Origin: Limnomonas spitsbergensis
Lineage: Eukaryota; Chlorophyta; Chlorophyceae; Chlamydomonadales
DNA length: 64,000 bases
Direction: 5' to 3'
Assembly: GCA_037349105.1 (NCBI GenBank)
Contig: JAYJMM010000071.1
Coordinates: 496,001 to 560,000, forward strand
The position numbers and the translations under genes were made by a program. This document shows positions 1 through 11,900 of the stretch, piece after piece (positions within the stretch are counted from its first letter, which is position 1; each line of letters begins with the position of its first letter). The notes under the pieces were generated by a model. That model did no database searches and was not told the origin of the DNA. It was given only the letters and a program-made list of their open reading frames with translations.

Positions 1-474
1 TTAGCCACAACAGAGCCAAATGGGATCAAACCTGGACAGGTCCAAGCAGTCAATGCCGCCATACATATGGGACCAGAGAGGTGTAACGCCATGACCTCTG
101 GGCTCTGGGACCTAACCCGAAACTCTTAACACATTGACCGGTGTGTATTAACTTATGAACGCAACAAACGCCAGCCGCATAATCAGGGTCATCACAGGCA
201 TGTCATGGAAAATTTGCCGCTTGCAACAAACTAGGGAATGGAACGAAACACAAATGTTGCACGCCTTACTCCAGCCCCCTGATCCAGCCCGGCCGCCAGC
301 TGTCACGTTACTTGAAATCCGGGTGCTTCAAATCCACATTTGCAGCCGCACTTGCTGCACGTTTGAGTAGGGGGGCGTCAGCGTCAACCGAATTAAAAAT
401 TTAGCAGGAAGTTTGCATCCGCCATCACAATTGCATAGCACACAACCTAGCGTCCTGATTTGTCGAAGTGCGCC
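1..474. other. 5' flank of gene 1, no gene seen
   Basis: No coding exon, RNA gene or repeat can be supported here. The stretch just upstream of 475 is the presumed promoter and 5' UTR of gene 1, but I see no TATA box or other element that I would defend. Confidence 0.4.
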
Positions 475-3400
475 ATGTTTGCATTCAAGGCCCTCGCCAT
501 CCTGTCGGTTCTTCTCATTGCTGGAGTTGCAACAGCCGGTAAGTCAATCAATGGTCCGTGTGCCATGACTGTTAGGGTAGATGCTTATTGGGTATAGCTA
601 TTAAATTCTGGCTGGCATATGCAGCGCGGGAATCGTGCATGCATGCAGGGTAACCCGGTACGGAAACACGGTACGGGAATACGGTGCGGTACGGTACGGA
701 TACGGTACGGACAAAAGGGACGGTACGGTAGGCCAATACGGTCCAAGATTTTCCCCACTTTCAAGGCTCGGATCAGCAGGATCCACACAGAGAAACACAT
801 GCATGCAACACTCACATGACTGTTTGACCCCATGCACATCCTGACATACTGCATGGCTGCATGACAGTCCCCATGCTATTTTTGCATGGCCCCCAAATAA
901 CCACCAAGGATCTCCATGCATGCATGCAGATTTACCAGGCTGACATGATATGAGAAAATATGATCATTGATGCAATCCCAAACACCTCACAGATCGCCAT
1001 TACAATGTTCCAACATGCCATTCAGCATTTCAGTAATTCAGCTAGTCCATATAAACGCTACCCACCAGCATGGCACATGAAATTTTACATGCTTGAATAT
1101 AGCAAAAGAAACAAGAGGCCTCAGAATCACCTTGCATAGTTGCTGAGTTGAATGACATGCATGGAAATCACTTCGTAAGGAGACACGGAGCTCCTATGTC
1201 TTGCCTCCCTCCTGGGAGTCCTGGACTCATGGGCTCCTACTCCTCCTGGCCTCCTGCCCTCCTCCCTCTATGCAGCTTTGGATTGTGACTTGGCGCCAAG
1301 TTCTGTCTTATTGCCACTAGATTTTGGGGTAGACTTGTACTTTCACGAGCAACGAATGCCTCTTTACCACTGGAAGCGAGCGAGCTAACGTAGATTTTGA
1401 TCCCCTGGATGTGTGGACTGTGGACGGTGTGGATTTGCCAGACGAGGGAGACGATCACACGACATCACCGCAATATGCCTGTATCACCCGTCCTAACGTC
1501 TTACACGCCGCAACTTGTCCTGTTATGCCCGCGAAGTGATTGGTAAATCGCGTAGTGTTGACGATAATATAATTACAAAATTTGCATCGCCCACGCTTGG
1601 CCTGGCCAGCCTTCGAGGACGGCTGCAAAATCCAATGCGAATCAGCCGTGTACGCTGCATTCCTGTTCTCAGCGCTACCTCCATCGCTCTCATGCAGTCA
1701 TGCAGTGCAGGAAATGGCGACCGTACTTGGCCGTGTTGCAAACGGTACGGTACGGTACGGATACGGTACGGGATTTTAGGCCAATACGGCCCGTACTGGG
1801 TAACCCTGCATGCATGTTCGCCCTCATCGGGTTTTAGCACAATGATATGTCAGTGATTCTACTGTGTGGGATATATGATAACCAAGTGAAAATGCGACAG
1901 ATAACGGAATGCTGTGAGAAATGCAGAGTATAAGAATGAAGACAGTGCAATCAGCCCACCCACCTAACATGCATGGCGACAGCTGCTGGTGGTTGCAGTC
2001 GGATCGTGAAGACTTACAAACGTGCTCCTTCACGTGCTGGCTGCAGATGCAAGGAAGGATAAATCGCAGCGCCACACCCGCGTGCAGAGAAATCCCGAAA
2101 AGAAGGCGGCCAGGATGGAGCCCAAGATTCGCAAGCCGAGTAAACTAACCCAACCAGCCTGTGATGCCCTCTCTCTCCCTCGCCCGACGTTGCAAGCACC
2201 GCCTCTTCGGGCACGCATAGGGGCAGCGCCTACACTTGCATTGAGGTAGGTATTAACACGACTAGCCTTACTGCAACGAAATTTCCTCGAAAGCCACGCT
2301 GTTTAGCATCTGTTTCTCTTGAAGCTGTCATCAGGGATTTCTTTTAGTGGAATTCGGAATTATGTTTGGTTACCTGAATCCGCGAGTTCTGACGGAGTTC
2401 TTGGTGAAGAGCGCGCCGCAGGCGCCGAAATTTTCCAGATCCTAATTGATTTCGTCGATTTTCGTTACCGCGCTACTGAACCTCGGCTTCGCCGAATTAA
2501 TTGTTTGGTTACCACTTTCGTTACGACTCGTAACCAGTAACCACTAAAAAAATCCCTGGCTGTCATCTGTCCGTCCTTCTCGGGCGAGTTCGAATTCGAT
2601 GCCCGCACATTCAATGCCATGTCATGACTCATGACAGATCCCACACCTCATCCGTTTCTGCCTGACTCCCTCTTCACCTGCAGGGCATGGGTCACGACTC
2701 ACCGGGCATTTGCACTGTCCTCAACTACTTTGCTGCTAACAACCTGAATGCTCAGCCGGGTGCCGCAAGCAGTTGCAACCACGTGGCAGGTGGAGATGCG
2801 TGATGCGTCCGAGGACAGCGTTTGCCTCCAGACTGATTTCCAAGACATTGCCTCTGTAAGTGTATTTCCGGAGTATTTAGAACCCCCAGCCAACTGAAGG
2901 TATTGATCGGGTTTTATTTGATAGCCTCTCCTTCATACAAAGCTGCCATGCCTTGATGAGAGGTCCAGTACTCCAGTCAGTGAGTCAGCCATGCCCACTT
3001 GCTTCAGTTTCATTGGCTTTGTTTCATTGTGCACCATACTCCCTTCGGGGGGCCATCTGGTCGCTATCACTGGGACAACGGGGACCAAAATTTGACCGCT
3101 CTTCATCTTGTGGTCCAAGCACTCAGCCATGCATGCTGCACCAGGCCATTCTAACTGTTAGCCGTGACGTGCCTGAACTGTAGCTGAATTGCTGTAATTA
3201 GCACTCAGGGATCTGCTTCCTCTGCCTCCGTTTTCAATCTACATCTGCCTGCCACCCCTGCATCGCTTAAAACCTCGGCAGCAGAGTGGCCGCTGCATTT
3301 ACCCCGCCGCCGCCGCGATCCCCTCCTTACCGCCATGGTCTGGCTCTTTCAGGGTTTGGCGACTGTGGAGAGGCTATCTGAGACAAGTGTTGCGTCCCTA

Positions 3401-3577
3401 CTGGACGTGGCTTTCAGCAACGAGGCATCTGGGTCATCGCTCTACTTCTCAGTCCGAGGCTACTCCGCAGACATCCCGACCGCATTTCCCTCAGCCCTAG
3501 ATTATACTGTCAAGCGTGCGACATTCAGCTGCGACCTCCAAGCCACCCAGAAGTGGACGTGCCAACCCATAGCCTGA
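475..3577 (+). CDS. predicted secreted/lumenal protein, 3 exons, 123 aa
   Basis: Exons are 475-538, 2773-2855 and 3353-3577; all introns are GT-AG and the phases (1, then 0) join without a stop. Exon 1 is an almost pure signal peptide: MFAFK followed by a hydrophobic run ending AGVATA, a good signal-peptidase site. The mature part begins around TTWQVEMRD and has three cysteines (in SVCLQ, FSCDL and KWTCQ). The last exon is rich in Ser/Ala and ends WTCQPIA before TGA. I do not recognise the family. The Cys spacing and late aromatic/Cys strands faintly recall lumenal LAMP-type domains, but there is no transmembrane segment after the domain, so that is only a guess. Intron 1 (2.2 kb) contains an inverted-repeat pair and intron 2 contains a copy of the dispersed intron repeat. 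The start codon was chosen because it immediately precedes the signal peptide. A further small exon inside intron 1 cannot be excluded. Confidence 0.6.
638..745 (+). repeat. ACGGTACGG-rich repeat, left copy of inverted pair
   Basis: The element starts with CATGCATGCAGGGTAACCC (638-656), continues as an irregular tandem of ACGGTACGG and ends near GGCCAATACGG. It lies in intron 1 of gene 1. The same 19-base end occurs inverted at 1798-1816. Confidence 0.75.
746..1737. other. intron 1 interior, nothing recognised
   Basis: This is unique sequence between the two inverted copies. It is rich in GCATGC/CATG words. No exon with matching phases or transposase-like frame was found. Confidence 0.4.
1738..1816 (-). 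repeat. ACGGTACGG-rich repeat, right inverted copy
   Basis: The plus strand reads an ACGGTACGG tandem, then GGCCAATACGG, and ends with a perfect reverse complement of the 19-base end at 638-656. Together the two copies bracket 1.18 kb within intron 1 of gene 1. They could be the two ends of one inverted-repeat element or two truncated copies of a short family. Confidence 0.7.
1817..2772. other. intron 1 distal part, nothing recognised
   Basis: This stretch runs up to the acceptor at 2771-2772. Two other upstream AGs (after CTGCAG near 2683 and CTCAG near 2755) give stops in the required phase, which supports the acceptor chosen. Confidence 0.4.
3025..3196 (+). repeat. dispersed intron repeat, copy A
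   Basis: This is one of five related copies of about 125-170 bp. Shared landmarks in order are TGTGCACCA, CTTCGGGGGGCC, a TGGGACAA-GGGGACCAAA block, a GTGGTCCAAGCA/TGGCCCAAGCA block, and terminal GTAGCTGAA. It sits in intron 2 of gene 1. No coding potential was seen; it is probably a short non-autonomous element such as a SINE or MITE relic. Confidence 0.65.
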
Positions 3578-5962
3578 GCAGATGGAAAATAACAAAAACA
3601 GCGGACAACCTCATGTCAACGAGATCACGTTAAGATATTGCAGGAATGAGCAACAAGCCCAGGTGCCTGGTGACGCACATTCCATTGGTTCTTGAGTGAC
3701 TAGAGTGACAACATCAAAAACCTTGGGTTCCAGTTGGGCGACTAGTAGGCACGTGGCTGCGAGCCTTTTGAGCATGGTCCAGTGGTTATATGTCATTTGA
3801 CCTTTGGTTCCAGCATATTCTAGGTCATGTAGAGACTCTATTGCCAGTTTTTGTGCTTGTGAGTTCAAGGCTTGACTTCGTCCATAAGTGGCCCTCATCG
3901 TTTCTTTTGTCAGATGAGGCCAGGGGCTGAAACCTGAGGATTTATTAAGTGCTGCACTTGTGCTGAGCTCTTTTATTTTATTTTGCCCCCATGCAGTGAA
4001 TCAATCGACCGACTTCATGCTACGGCCATGTGGTAAGGTTCGCAATACTAGGGGGTTTAACTTTGCAACATTTCTATGCTGACGTGGGGAGGCGGCTCTT
4101 GAACATAATACAGTCATGAACATTCTCTTGTCCCATAATTTTCTTAATCATGTCATGCGGTAAATCCTTGTTTGTTGTACCATTGCTCAGCAACATACAG
4201 GCCATTGTGTTGGCTTGTGGTCGCCCAGCCTTTGGAACGATTGATGTGATTATGGTTGAGCCGGTATGGAAATGCCTGCCAGGCAGGAAAGCTCGGCGAT
4301 TGATCATTGATGCATAGACCAGATATATTAGGAGTTACGAGTCCTCACACTTTTAAGAGGTATTTTGCTGTTTTGTTGAATCACATGTGCATAATACAGA
4401 GGCTGCTACAAAGAGATGGCTTCGTTTTATTCATGCACACTGTACCGTTCCCGCAGGACTCATCATGGTGCTTTGTTGTTATATGTCATTGGAAATTGGA
4501 GTTTCATGTAAGACCACGACCTGCCCATAAAGTGGATTCCCCAGAGAATATTGGGTTTGGAGGGGACAAGGTCGGGAGGTGAGAGACCCCTCCAAACCGT
4601 CAGGCCCAGCAAGCCACCACCAGCTCACGGCATCCATCAATATCAAGAGTAGGTTGACCTTGATGCACATGGCAATCATATTTATCAAGGACAACATGGC
4701 TACGGCACACCCAAGGACGAATAGACGTCTAACGCTATCCCCTTACCCTACTCACTTGTGTTTGTTTTAATGCAGATCTCCCAAGGAAGTAATCATACAA
4801 CATGCATGTGATGGAGTCATGCACCGGCCAAACATTATTATGTGGTAAGTTTTAAGAGTCCGTCAGAGCATCACATTTGATGCATGGGACATGTGCCCAT
4901 TAACCGGTACAGACACTTGATACTCTAGGATAATAAGCGAAAACCATTGACCCCCATGGACAAGCAATGAAGCAACTAGCATACTGAACAGATCTGTCCT
5001 TTGAGACCTAAACGCCGTTATCAGAAATAGTATAAAGGCCGTGCGAGTTTGAACTGTCGTGCCTGTTCTCGTCACAAGCTCTGCATCCAACTACCAACTA
5101 CCAAAACCTCCAACTGAAACATAATCCAGAATCGCTATAAATGGTGAAAAGGCAAAATACCTTTATGGTCTCTTTTCTGTTGAGAACCTTACCACGCCCT
5201 GTCTAAAAGGATCAATGGCCCCATTGGCCACCGTCCCACCACTAGATGCCACATGTCACTATGTCAGGCCATGCATATGCAAATAACGTTGAGACATACA
5301 GATTCAGGCATGGCCATGCGACATCAAGAGAGGAGGGTACCGGTAGTAAGGATCCTGGGGTTGGAAGACCAAAATAAATGGGCAAATTTATAAACTTCGT
5401 AGAGACTAAATGGCACCGTAGCCAGGTGACCTGGCCCATGTCCCATACTCCCATGGATGACCACCTACATCACAACATGGAGGGGCTTGCATGTGGATCA
5501 GTGCATTTGCCGCCCGCAGAGGCATCATATGAGGCAGCATATTGCTGATCAGCCCCAGTGTAGCCCCAGCCACATACTTACAACCACCATGTCATGGGCA
5601 CCCACATGAGCCAGCTGGATAGCTCGATGTACGCTTGCTTGCTGGATATACGCTGGCTGCTGGCTGCGAGATCTAGGGCCTAGCTATCGTGACCTGCTGT
5701 TTTCTGCCTGAATATAAGCTGGCTGCGAGATCTTATACCTAGCTAAAGTGACCTGCTGGTCGCTGCTAGGCTCAGATCCTCGATCCGCAGCAACAGATCG
5801 GCTGCAAGCCCTACTGGGCCAGCCGAAGGCAGCAGGGTTGTCGGGAATTACCTGTCTGCAAGACACGCTGCTCCTTTCCTCACTCAGCGTTGTTGTAAAA
5901 CAAGTTTTCCATGTTCCAGCCTCGCCGGACGAAGATTTAGATCATTTCCAGTGCTTCAGTCA
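3578..5962. other. intergenic region between gene 1 and gene 2
   Basis: No exon chain could be assembled on either strand. The only structured sequence is the 4859-4930 repeat, which recurs inverted in intron 5 of gene 2. The last few hundred bases are presumed promoter and 5' UTR of gene 2. Confidence 0.4.
4859..4930 (+). repeat. short dispersed repeat (inverted partner at 9220-9296)
   Basis: The segment beginning CAGAGCATCACATTTGATGC and ending TTGATACTCTAGGA matches the reverse complement of 9220-9296 over nearly its full length, with a 3-base gap and a few mismatches. Confidence 0.7.
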
Positions 5963-8900
5963 ATGTCCGCCAAGATTCGAGTAAAATACAGCAATTTCAC
6001 TTTGCGCTAAGCGTTCGATTGGCCAATGCCCATGGCCTTGTATGACGTCGTGCGTACGGCGACGATGAACCCGCGACAGAGATCTGATCTGAAGGCCCCG
6101 ATATTTCAAGACCGCCGCCGTGGTCTCATCTCCATTCAGGGTCACCATAAATCAGTCAATTTTGAACAGTGGAACAAACCCTCTTTACCCAGAGAGACTT
6201 CCGGTTTCGAATTTCACCGCTCCCCGCAGCTAGCCGCCCTCCCGGACCTTTTCATCCACTTCGAAGCGAACATGGGACCATCCTTCAAATATGTGTACAT
6301 ACCAGCGGACAGGTAAACGGGATCTTAAACATGATCAAACATGATGATACATTCAAACCATGCACAGTCGCTGACCCTGTTTAGTCCCCATGCGTACCCA
6401 ACCCCATGCGTGACCTATCCGGCTTCTGCATGTAGGCCTTCATGCACAGCATAACATGCTGAATGGGAATTATATCTAGCTCCAGAAGACATGTAATCAT
6501 GCTCGCCAAAGCCTAGGTTAATTTTGAGATGGTGTCATACAGTCAAATCCTACAGTGCTTATTTTAGTGTGCACCAGACCGCCTTTGGGGCTACCAGGCG
6601 GCCAGCCATAGGAAAATGGGGGGCAGGCCTTGACCGGTGTACGACTGGTGGCCCCAGCATAAGGTCTTACTGCATCAAGCCCTGCCGGCCATAGGCCGGG
6701 CTGTAGCTGAAGTGTAGCTTCAGCGCCCTAGACTAAACAGTACAAGCCACATGCTTCATTCGTTCTAGGCATTTTCTTCTCTGATCTGTGCTCGCCACCA
6801 ATTGGCCTTGCCGCAGCCATGAGGCTATTGAAGAAGGCCAGCTGGAGATCCCAGGTGGGATGATGTGGGGTGTGAAGGGCTGTCGTTAAAGTGTGGAAAT
6901 GCAGGGGATTGAGAGCTGTCGCTGAAGTCTACCCAGTTCAGTGTCAGGAACTCAGATCTTGGGATTAGGATTTAGGGGTTAAGGGTTAAGGATTCAGGCC
7001 CCAGGCTGGAACTCAAGGCAGGGTTGTGCTGACAGGATGGGCTGGCGGAGTGGGTAGTTTAACGTACATAGTGTCTCACCTGAGCAGGACTGTGCAGTGC
7101 TTCAACTCACAGTCCTGTATTGAAGCATCCAAGTAGATATCCAGGATTTGGAACCCACCCATGAGCAAACACCGGCGTTTCGGACATGGGGGGACACGGG
7201 GGGACAAACAGGTATTCCGTCCTGACTGGAATTTGTTATCATTTATCAGGCAGCATGAACCTTCATTTGACCCTGATGCCCGCTTATTGAAGTATTACGG
7301 TTGCAGAGGTTCAGGATGCGGAGTGCTTCCTGGAGAAGGTCAAGACACATGCCTGCATCATATTTGAAATTCAAATTCAAATATTGTGGTTGCAGAGGGT
7401 CAGGACGTTGAATGCTTCCTGGAGAAGGTCAAGAAACATTTCTCAAAGGCTGGAGGGGAGCGGACCGAGGATCAGAAGCAGGCTCAGAAGCAGGTGCGCA
7501 CAAAAAGTGTGGAATGCACGAGGCACTGTAACCTGGACGCAGCCAGATCTGTTGCCGCCAGATCTTTCTGAGATCGACCCCAGCCAGACACACATCTGTC
7601 AGCCTTTGTGTACAATCTGTGTGAATGATACAAGTTGGGGCACTTGCCGCGCACACGATACTGAATGCACCCCCCAAGCCTAGGCCCATGCCGCACTGTT
7701 TCCTTAACCCTCACGCCCCTGCGGGGCGGAGTTTTCTTTCTTTCTTTCCTGCACCCCCCAACGTCCTCAATATGCCATGCATGTGAAATAAGCGCTAGAG
7801 GGGAGCATAATTACCCCGCACTGGTGCAAAAGTAACCCACACTTCCTTCATGGCTGCTCTGGCAGTCTTAAGACCCGATGGGCAGACACCCCTGGTGTCC
7901 AGCTTCATGCCAGAGATATATCATGTAATAGGTATGGACAATTGAACAGCCACCTGCCATGTGGGCTCGCATGAATTAGGAGGTGGGTGGCTGGCGAGTG
8001 GCGATGTCGGGGTGTCGACCTTTTGCGTACCAGTACCCTGTTTTCTGAGTTCTTGGTATTATACCGGTAGTATTCATGCTACCCTAGCATCTATGCTAAA
8101 AGTCACTGGCCAGCACATGGCTTTGGGGTGGGATTTACATTGGCTTAGGTTTGTCCGATAAGGCCACGCTTTTCAAATGTAGCCCTCGCAAGCCCATGCA
8201 AGCTTGCATGGATGATTCGACGAGCTCGGTCAATCTCCCAAAGCTGTTTCGCCACTTGTGCGTAGATTCTGAAAGGTTACTTACAGGAATACAGGGCACC
8301 AGGCACACAGCACCATAGCTAGATCCACCCCGCCTTGCCCCCTTTCAATGTGTGTGTGTCCAGAACTGAGCTTGGGCAGATTTGAAATCGACGAAATACT
8401 GCACATGGGCCGCATGGCTGTGAGAATAGGGATCGGTACTTTTTTTGAAGCCCATGAGGATATATACCTAGTGTCGACATTCGTAACTTACTAGCAAAAC
8501 CGCGTTCAAGGGATCTCTAAATGGTAAGATCTAGAGATCTAAAGTGGTAAGATCTTGAGATCTGAAGTGCTAGAAATTTCCGCTCGCCCCTAGCGCACAG
8601 GCTGTTGTTCTTGATTTGTAAGCGATATGAAAGCGCACATGCTGCTCGAGGCTGAAGGGGATCAAGCTGGCCACATGAATTGAATGCGCCTTGCAATAAA
8701 TGATGCAAGGCTTGCACAACTCACATCCATTCCCCCGTGTGCTCCACGCGCAGATGCTGCTCCAGACGTTGGGGAATAAGGCAGGCGGCATCGATCCAGC
8801 CATGCTCAGCAGCGCTATCAACATGCAAATGGTGAGAGACGGGGAGTTAAGTGTGAACAATCTGGAGCTGGGAGTTGAGAGTGAAGGATCTGGAATTGGG

Positions 8901-11900
8901 AGGTCAGTGTGAAAGGTGTGGAGCTGGGGGATTAGTGTGAAGGTTTTGGAACTGGGAGTTTAGTGTGAAAGGTTTGGAGCTGGGAGGTTGGTAAGGATGG
9001 AAGAAGATACTTCTTTAGCTTGGAATTTACTAAGTGTGGCGCATGGGTCTCCCAGCCCTGAAGAACTTGAGCGCAAAGCGCATGGGCCCCCTCGTCCGCA
9101 GCTGAGAAAAGGCCAGCAGACACAGAGGAAGGGCACACAGCCAACAAGCAAGAGGCCTGGAGGCAAGCTGTCCATTTTGCTGGAAATATCATCACAGCCG
9201 CTCACCCCAACCACAGCCGCTCCTAGAGTATCAAGTGCATGTACCGGTTTACGGGCACATGTCCCATGCATCAAATGTGATGCTCTGTTGGACGGTAAAA
9301 AACTCCGCAACAAACTTCACCCCCCCACCGCCAGGTGGAAACATCGTACCATAGTAGGTGCTCACCAGGGCTTAGCAATGAACTCCTTAACCCTGAGAAT
9401 ATTATCACAGCCGCTGCCCCCACCACCCGCCAGGTGGAAAACATCGCTCTGCTGGCAAACAGCACCGAAACTGGATTTGTGGGCGTCAACATGTACTGCG
9501 ACGACCAGGCTCAGCTCAAGAACCTGGAGTCCAACCACAGGGCCTCACAGATGGCCCAGTGTTGCGGGAAAATGATCGAGGTGGGGAACTGATGACCCCC
9601 TGGACCGTGAATCTGGAGAGCAGGGTTTATAGCGGGGTGGGGCGGGTGGGGTGGGGGGACATATGCCTGCTCCTTGTTTTGCCCGGTTGTACGTTAAGGC
9701 GGTACGCGTTAGCAGAGGGCGTCTGTGCCATGGATCCCACTCACATCAAGGGGGGGGCCTGTGACGCCTAAGCATGTTCACCTTTTGCTGCACCCAAAGA
9801 AATGATGTTAAGCGGGGGGAACCTTTTCCTGCTCCCTGTTTCGCCCGTTTGCAGGTCGAGGCGGGGGTCGAGGGCCGCCCGTCTGTGGCCTGCTTGTTCA
9901 CCTCATGCTCAAACCAAAGAAAATGATGTTGGGCGGAGGAGAACTTTGCCTGCTTTGTCGGCGAGGGGTCGAGGGCCGCACGTTTATGGCATTATGGCAC
10001 ATGTTCACCTTCTGCTCAACCTGAAGAGCAGGACGTACAGTGGAGCGGCCTAACCCTGTCCCCCGTGTTGTCCCTTTGGCTCAAATCTAAGAGCAGGACG
10101 TTAAGCGGGGTGGGTCTAACCCTGCCCCCCTGTGTTGCCCCTTTGGCTCAAACCTAAGAGCAGGAAGGGGGAGACCTGACCCGGCCCCCCCTATGTTGCC
10201 CCTGGCAGGTCAAGGGAGACGCTTTCGTGGCACGTGTGTTTGATAATGAAGACGATTTCAAAAGGATGGACTTCACGCTGCAGGTATGGAACCCGCTAAG
10301 GTGGAGCTTCCTTCATTATTTTGATCGAAATTCGTAAGGAAGCCATGATAGGGCAGGCTGGGTCCGTTCCTGTCACATATTCTGTATTTAGTGTGAAGGG
10401 TTTATGGTAGGGTTTGGGGTAGCAGGCCTGAGTTGAGGGTTTAAGGGTTAGCAGGCCAAGGTGAAGGGTTGAAGGTAGGGTTTACGGTAGCAGGCCTGGG
10501 TTAGGGTTGAAAGGGTAGCAAGCCAAGGTGAAGGGTTGAAGGGGTAGGGTTTACGGTAGCAGACCAGAATGAAAGAAAGTAGGAAAGAAAGAAAGCCACG
10601 CCCCATTGGGGGCGTGAGAGTTTGGGTAACAGCGCAGCCTGGGCCGAAGTCACATCCGCGCCGTAACCGTTACGGTAGCAGGCCTGAATATACCGGAGCC
10701 CCTAGCACCCGCGCTGGTATCTGACATGAGGCACCTGTTGGCCCGATGGAAGTGGGCAAGGCTTTAGGTGGCTGTACTAGCTCTGTATGAACATGTGCAG
10801 TAGATTGTCATAAACTTCGCCATTGCCGAAGTGCGCTCGCTGCTTGTCGGCCAATACAACTGGCGCGCCCCGCCGCCCTCGTGTTTTCAGGAGTTGTCAT
10901 CTTCAGCTGCCTGGGTTAAGAAAGCCGCGGAGATCGTCAAAAGGAAAGAGAGGGATGGCGGCCAGGCGGCGCAGAAGGTAGGGACTCGTTCTGCCGGCAG
11001 CCTGATACGAATTTATTGTGTCAGTGATTCAGCTACAGTTCAGCTACTTAGAGCCAGTGGCGGAGGGGTCCTGGTGCAACCGTCCCTGATGTTTGGACCA
11101 CTCCCTGGTCTGGTCCAAGTTTGGGTCCCAGCGGCCCAGGGGTAGCTGCCTGCCGAGAGTGAAACATGCATTCTTTCCCTCGCACTGTCCAAGTGCTGGG
11201 ATTTGGACCTGAAAGGTTGAAACTCATGTCAACCATCTCAGGGTCACATCTGCCCCTGTTCATATGAATGGCCGGACCCAGCATATGATATGACGTCTGC
11301 ACGTCGGGCCTGCAAAAGAAAAGGACGCTGCACCCTGGCCCTGAACCCTGACCCATGGCCCTGATTCCCTTAACCCTGACCCTGAACCCTGACCCATGGC
11401 CCTGATTCCCTTAACCCTGGCCCTGAACCCTGACATATGGCCCTGATTCCCTTAACCCTGACCCTGAACCCTGACCCATGGCCCTGATTCCCTTAACCCT
11501 GGCCCTGAACCCTGACATATGGCCCTGATTCCCTTAACCCTGACCCTGAACCCTGACCCATGGCCCTGATTCCCTGAACCCTGACCCTGAACAATGACCC
11601 ATGGCCCTGATTCCCTGAACTCTGACCCTGAACCCTGACCCAAGGCCCTGATTCCCTGACCCACGGCCCTGAACCCTGACCCATGGCCCTGATTCCCTGA
11701 ACCCTGACCCTGAACCCTGACCCAAGGCCCTGATTCCCTGACCCACGGCCCTGGTTCTCTGAACCCTGGCTCTTACGCTGCTTATGTTCCCTGTTCCTTC
11801 AGGACTTCCTAGACCGCATCAACCAGAAGCCCGCAGGCAGCAGAGCATCAGGAGCACCTTCAGCACAGGTGTGGGGAGGGGTCCTGGGGGTATCCTGGTG

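Noticed and set aside
155..370. 71-codon open frame upstream of gene 1
   Set aside because: It has no domain, no splice or codon support, and lies in what is probably the promoter of gene 1.
11335..11760. Interstitial telomere repeat
   Set aside because: The CCCTGAACCCTGACC words look telomere-like, but the true period is 41 bp and no CCCTAAA or CCCTAA tandem is present.
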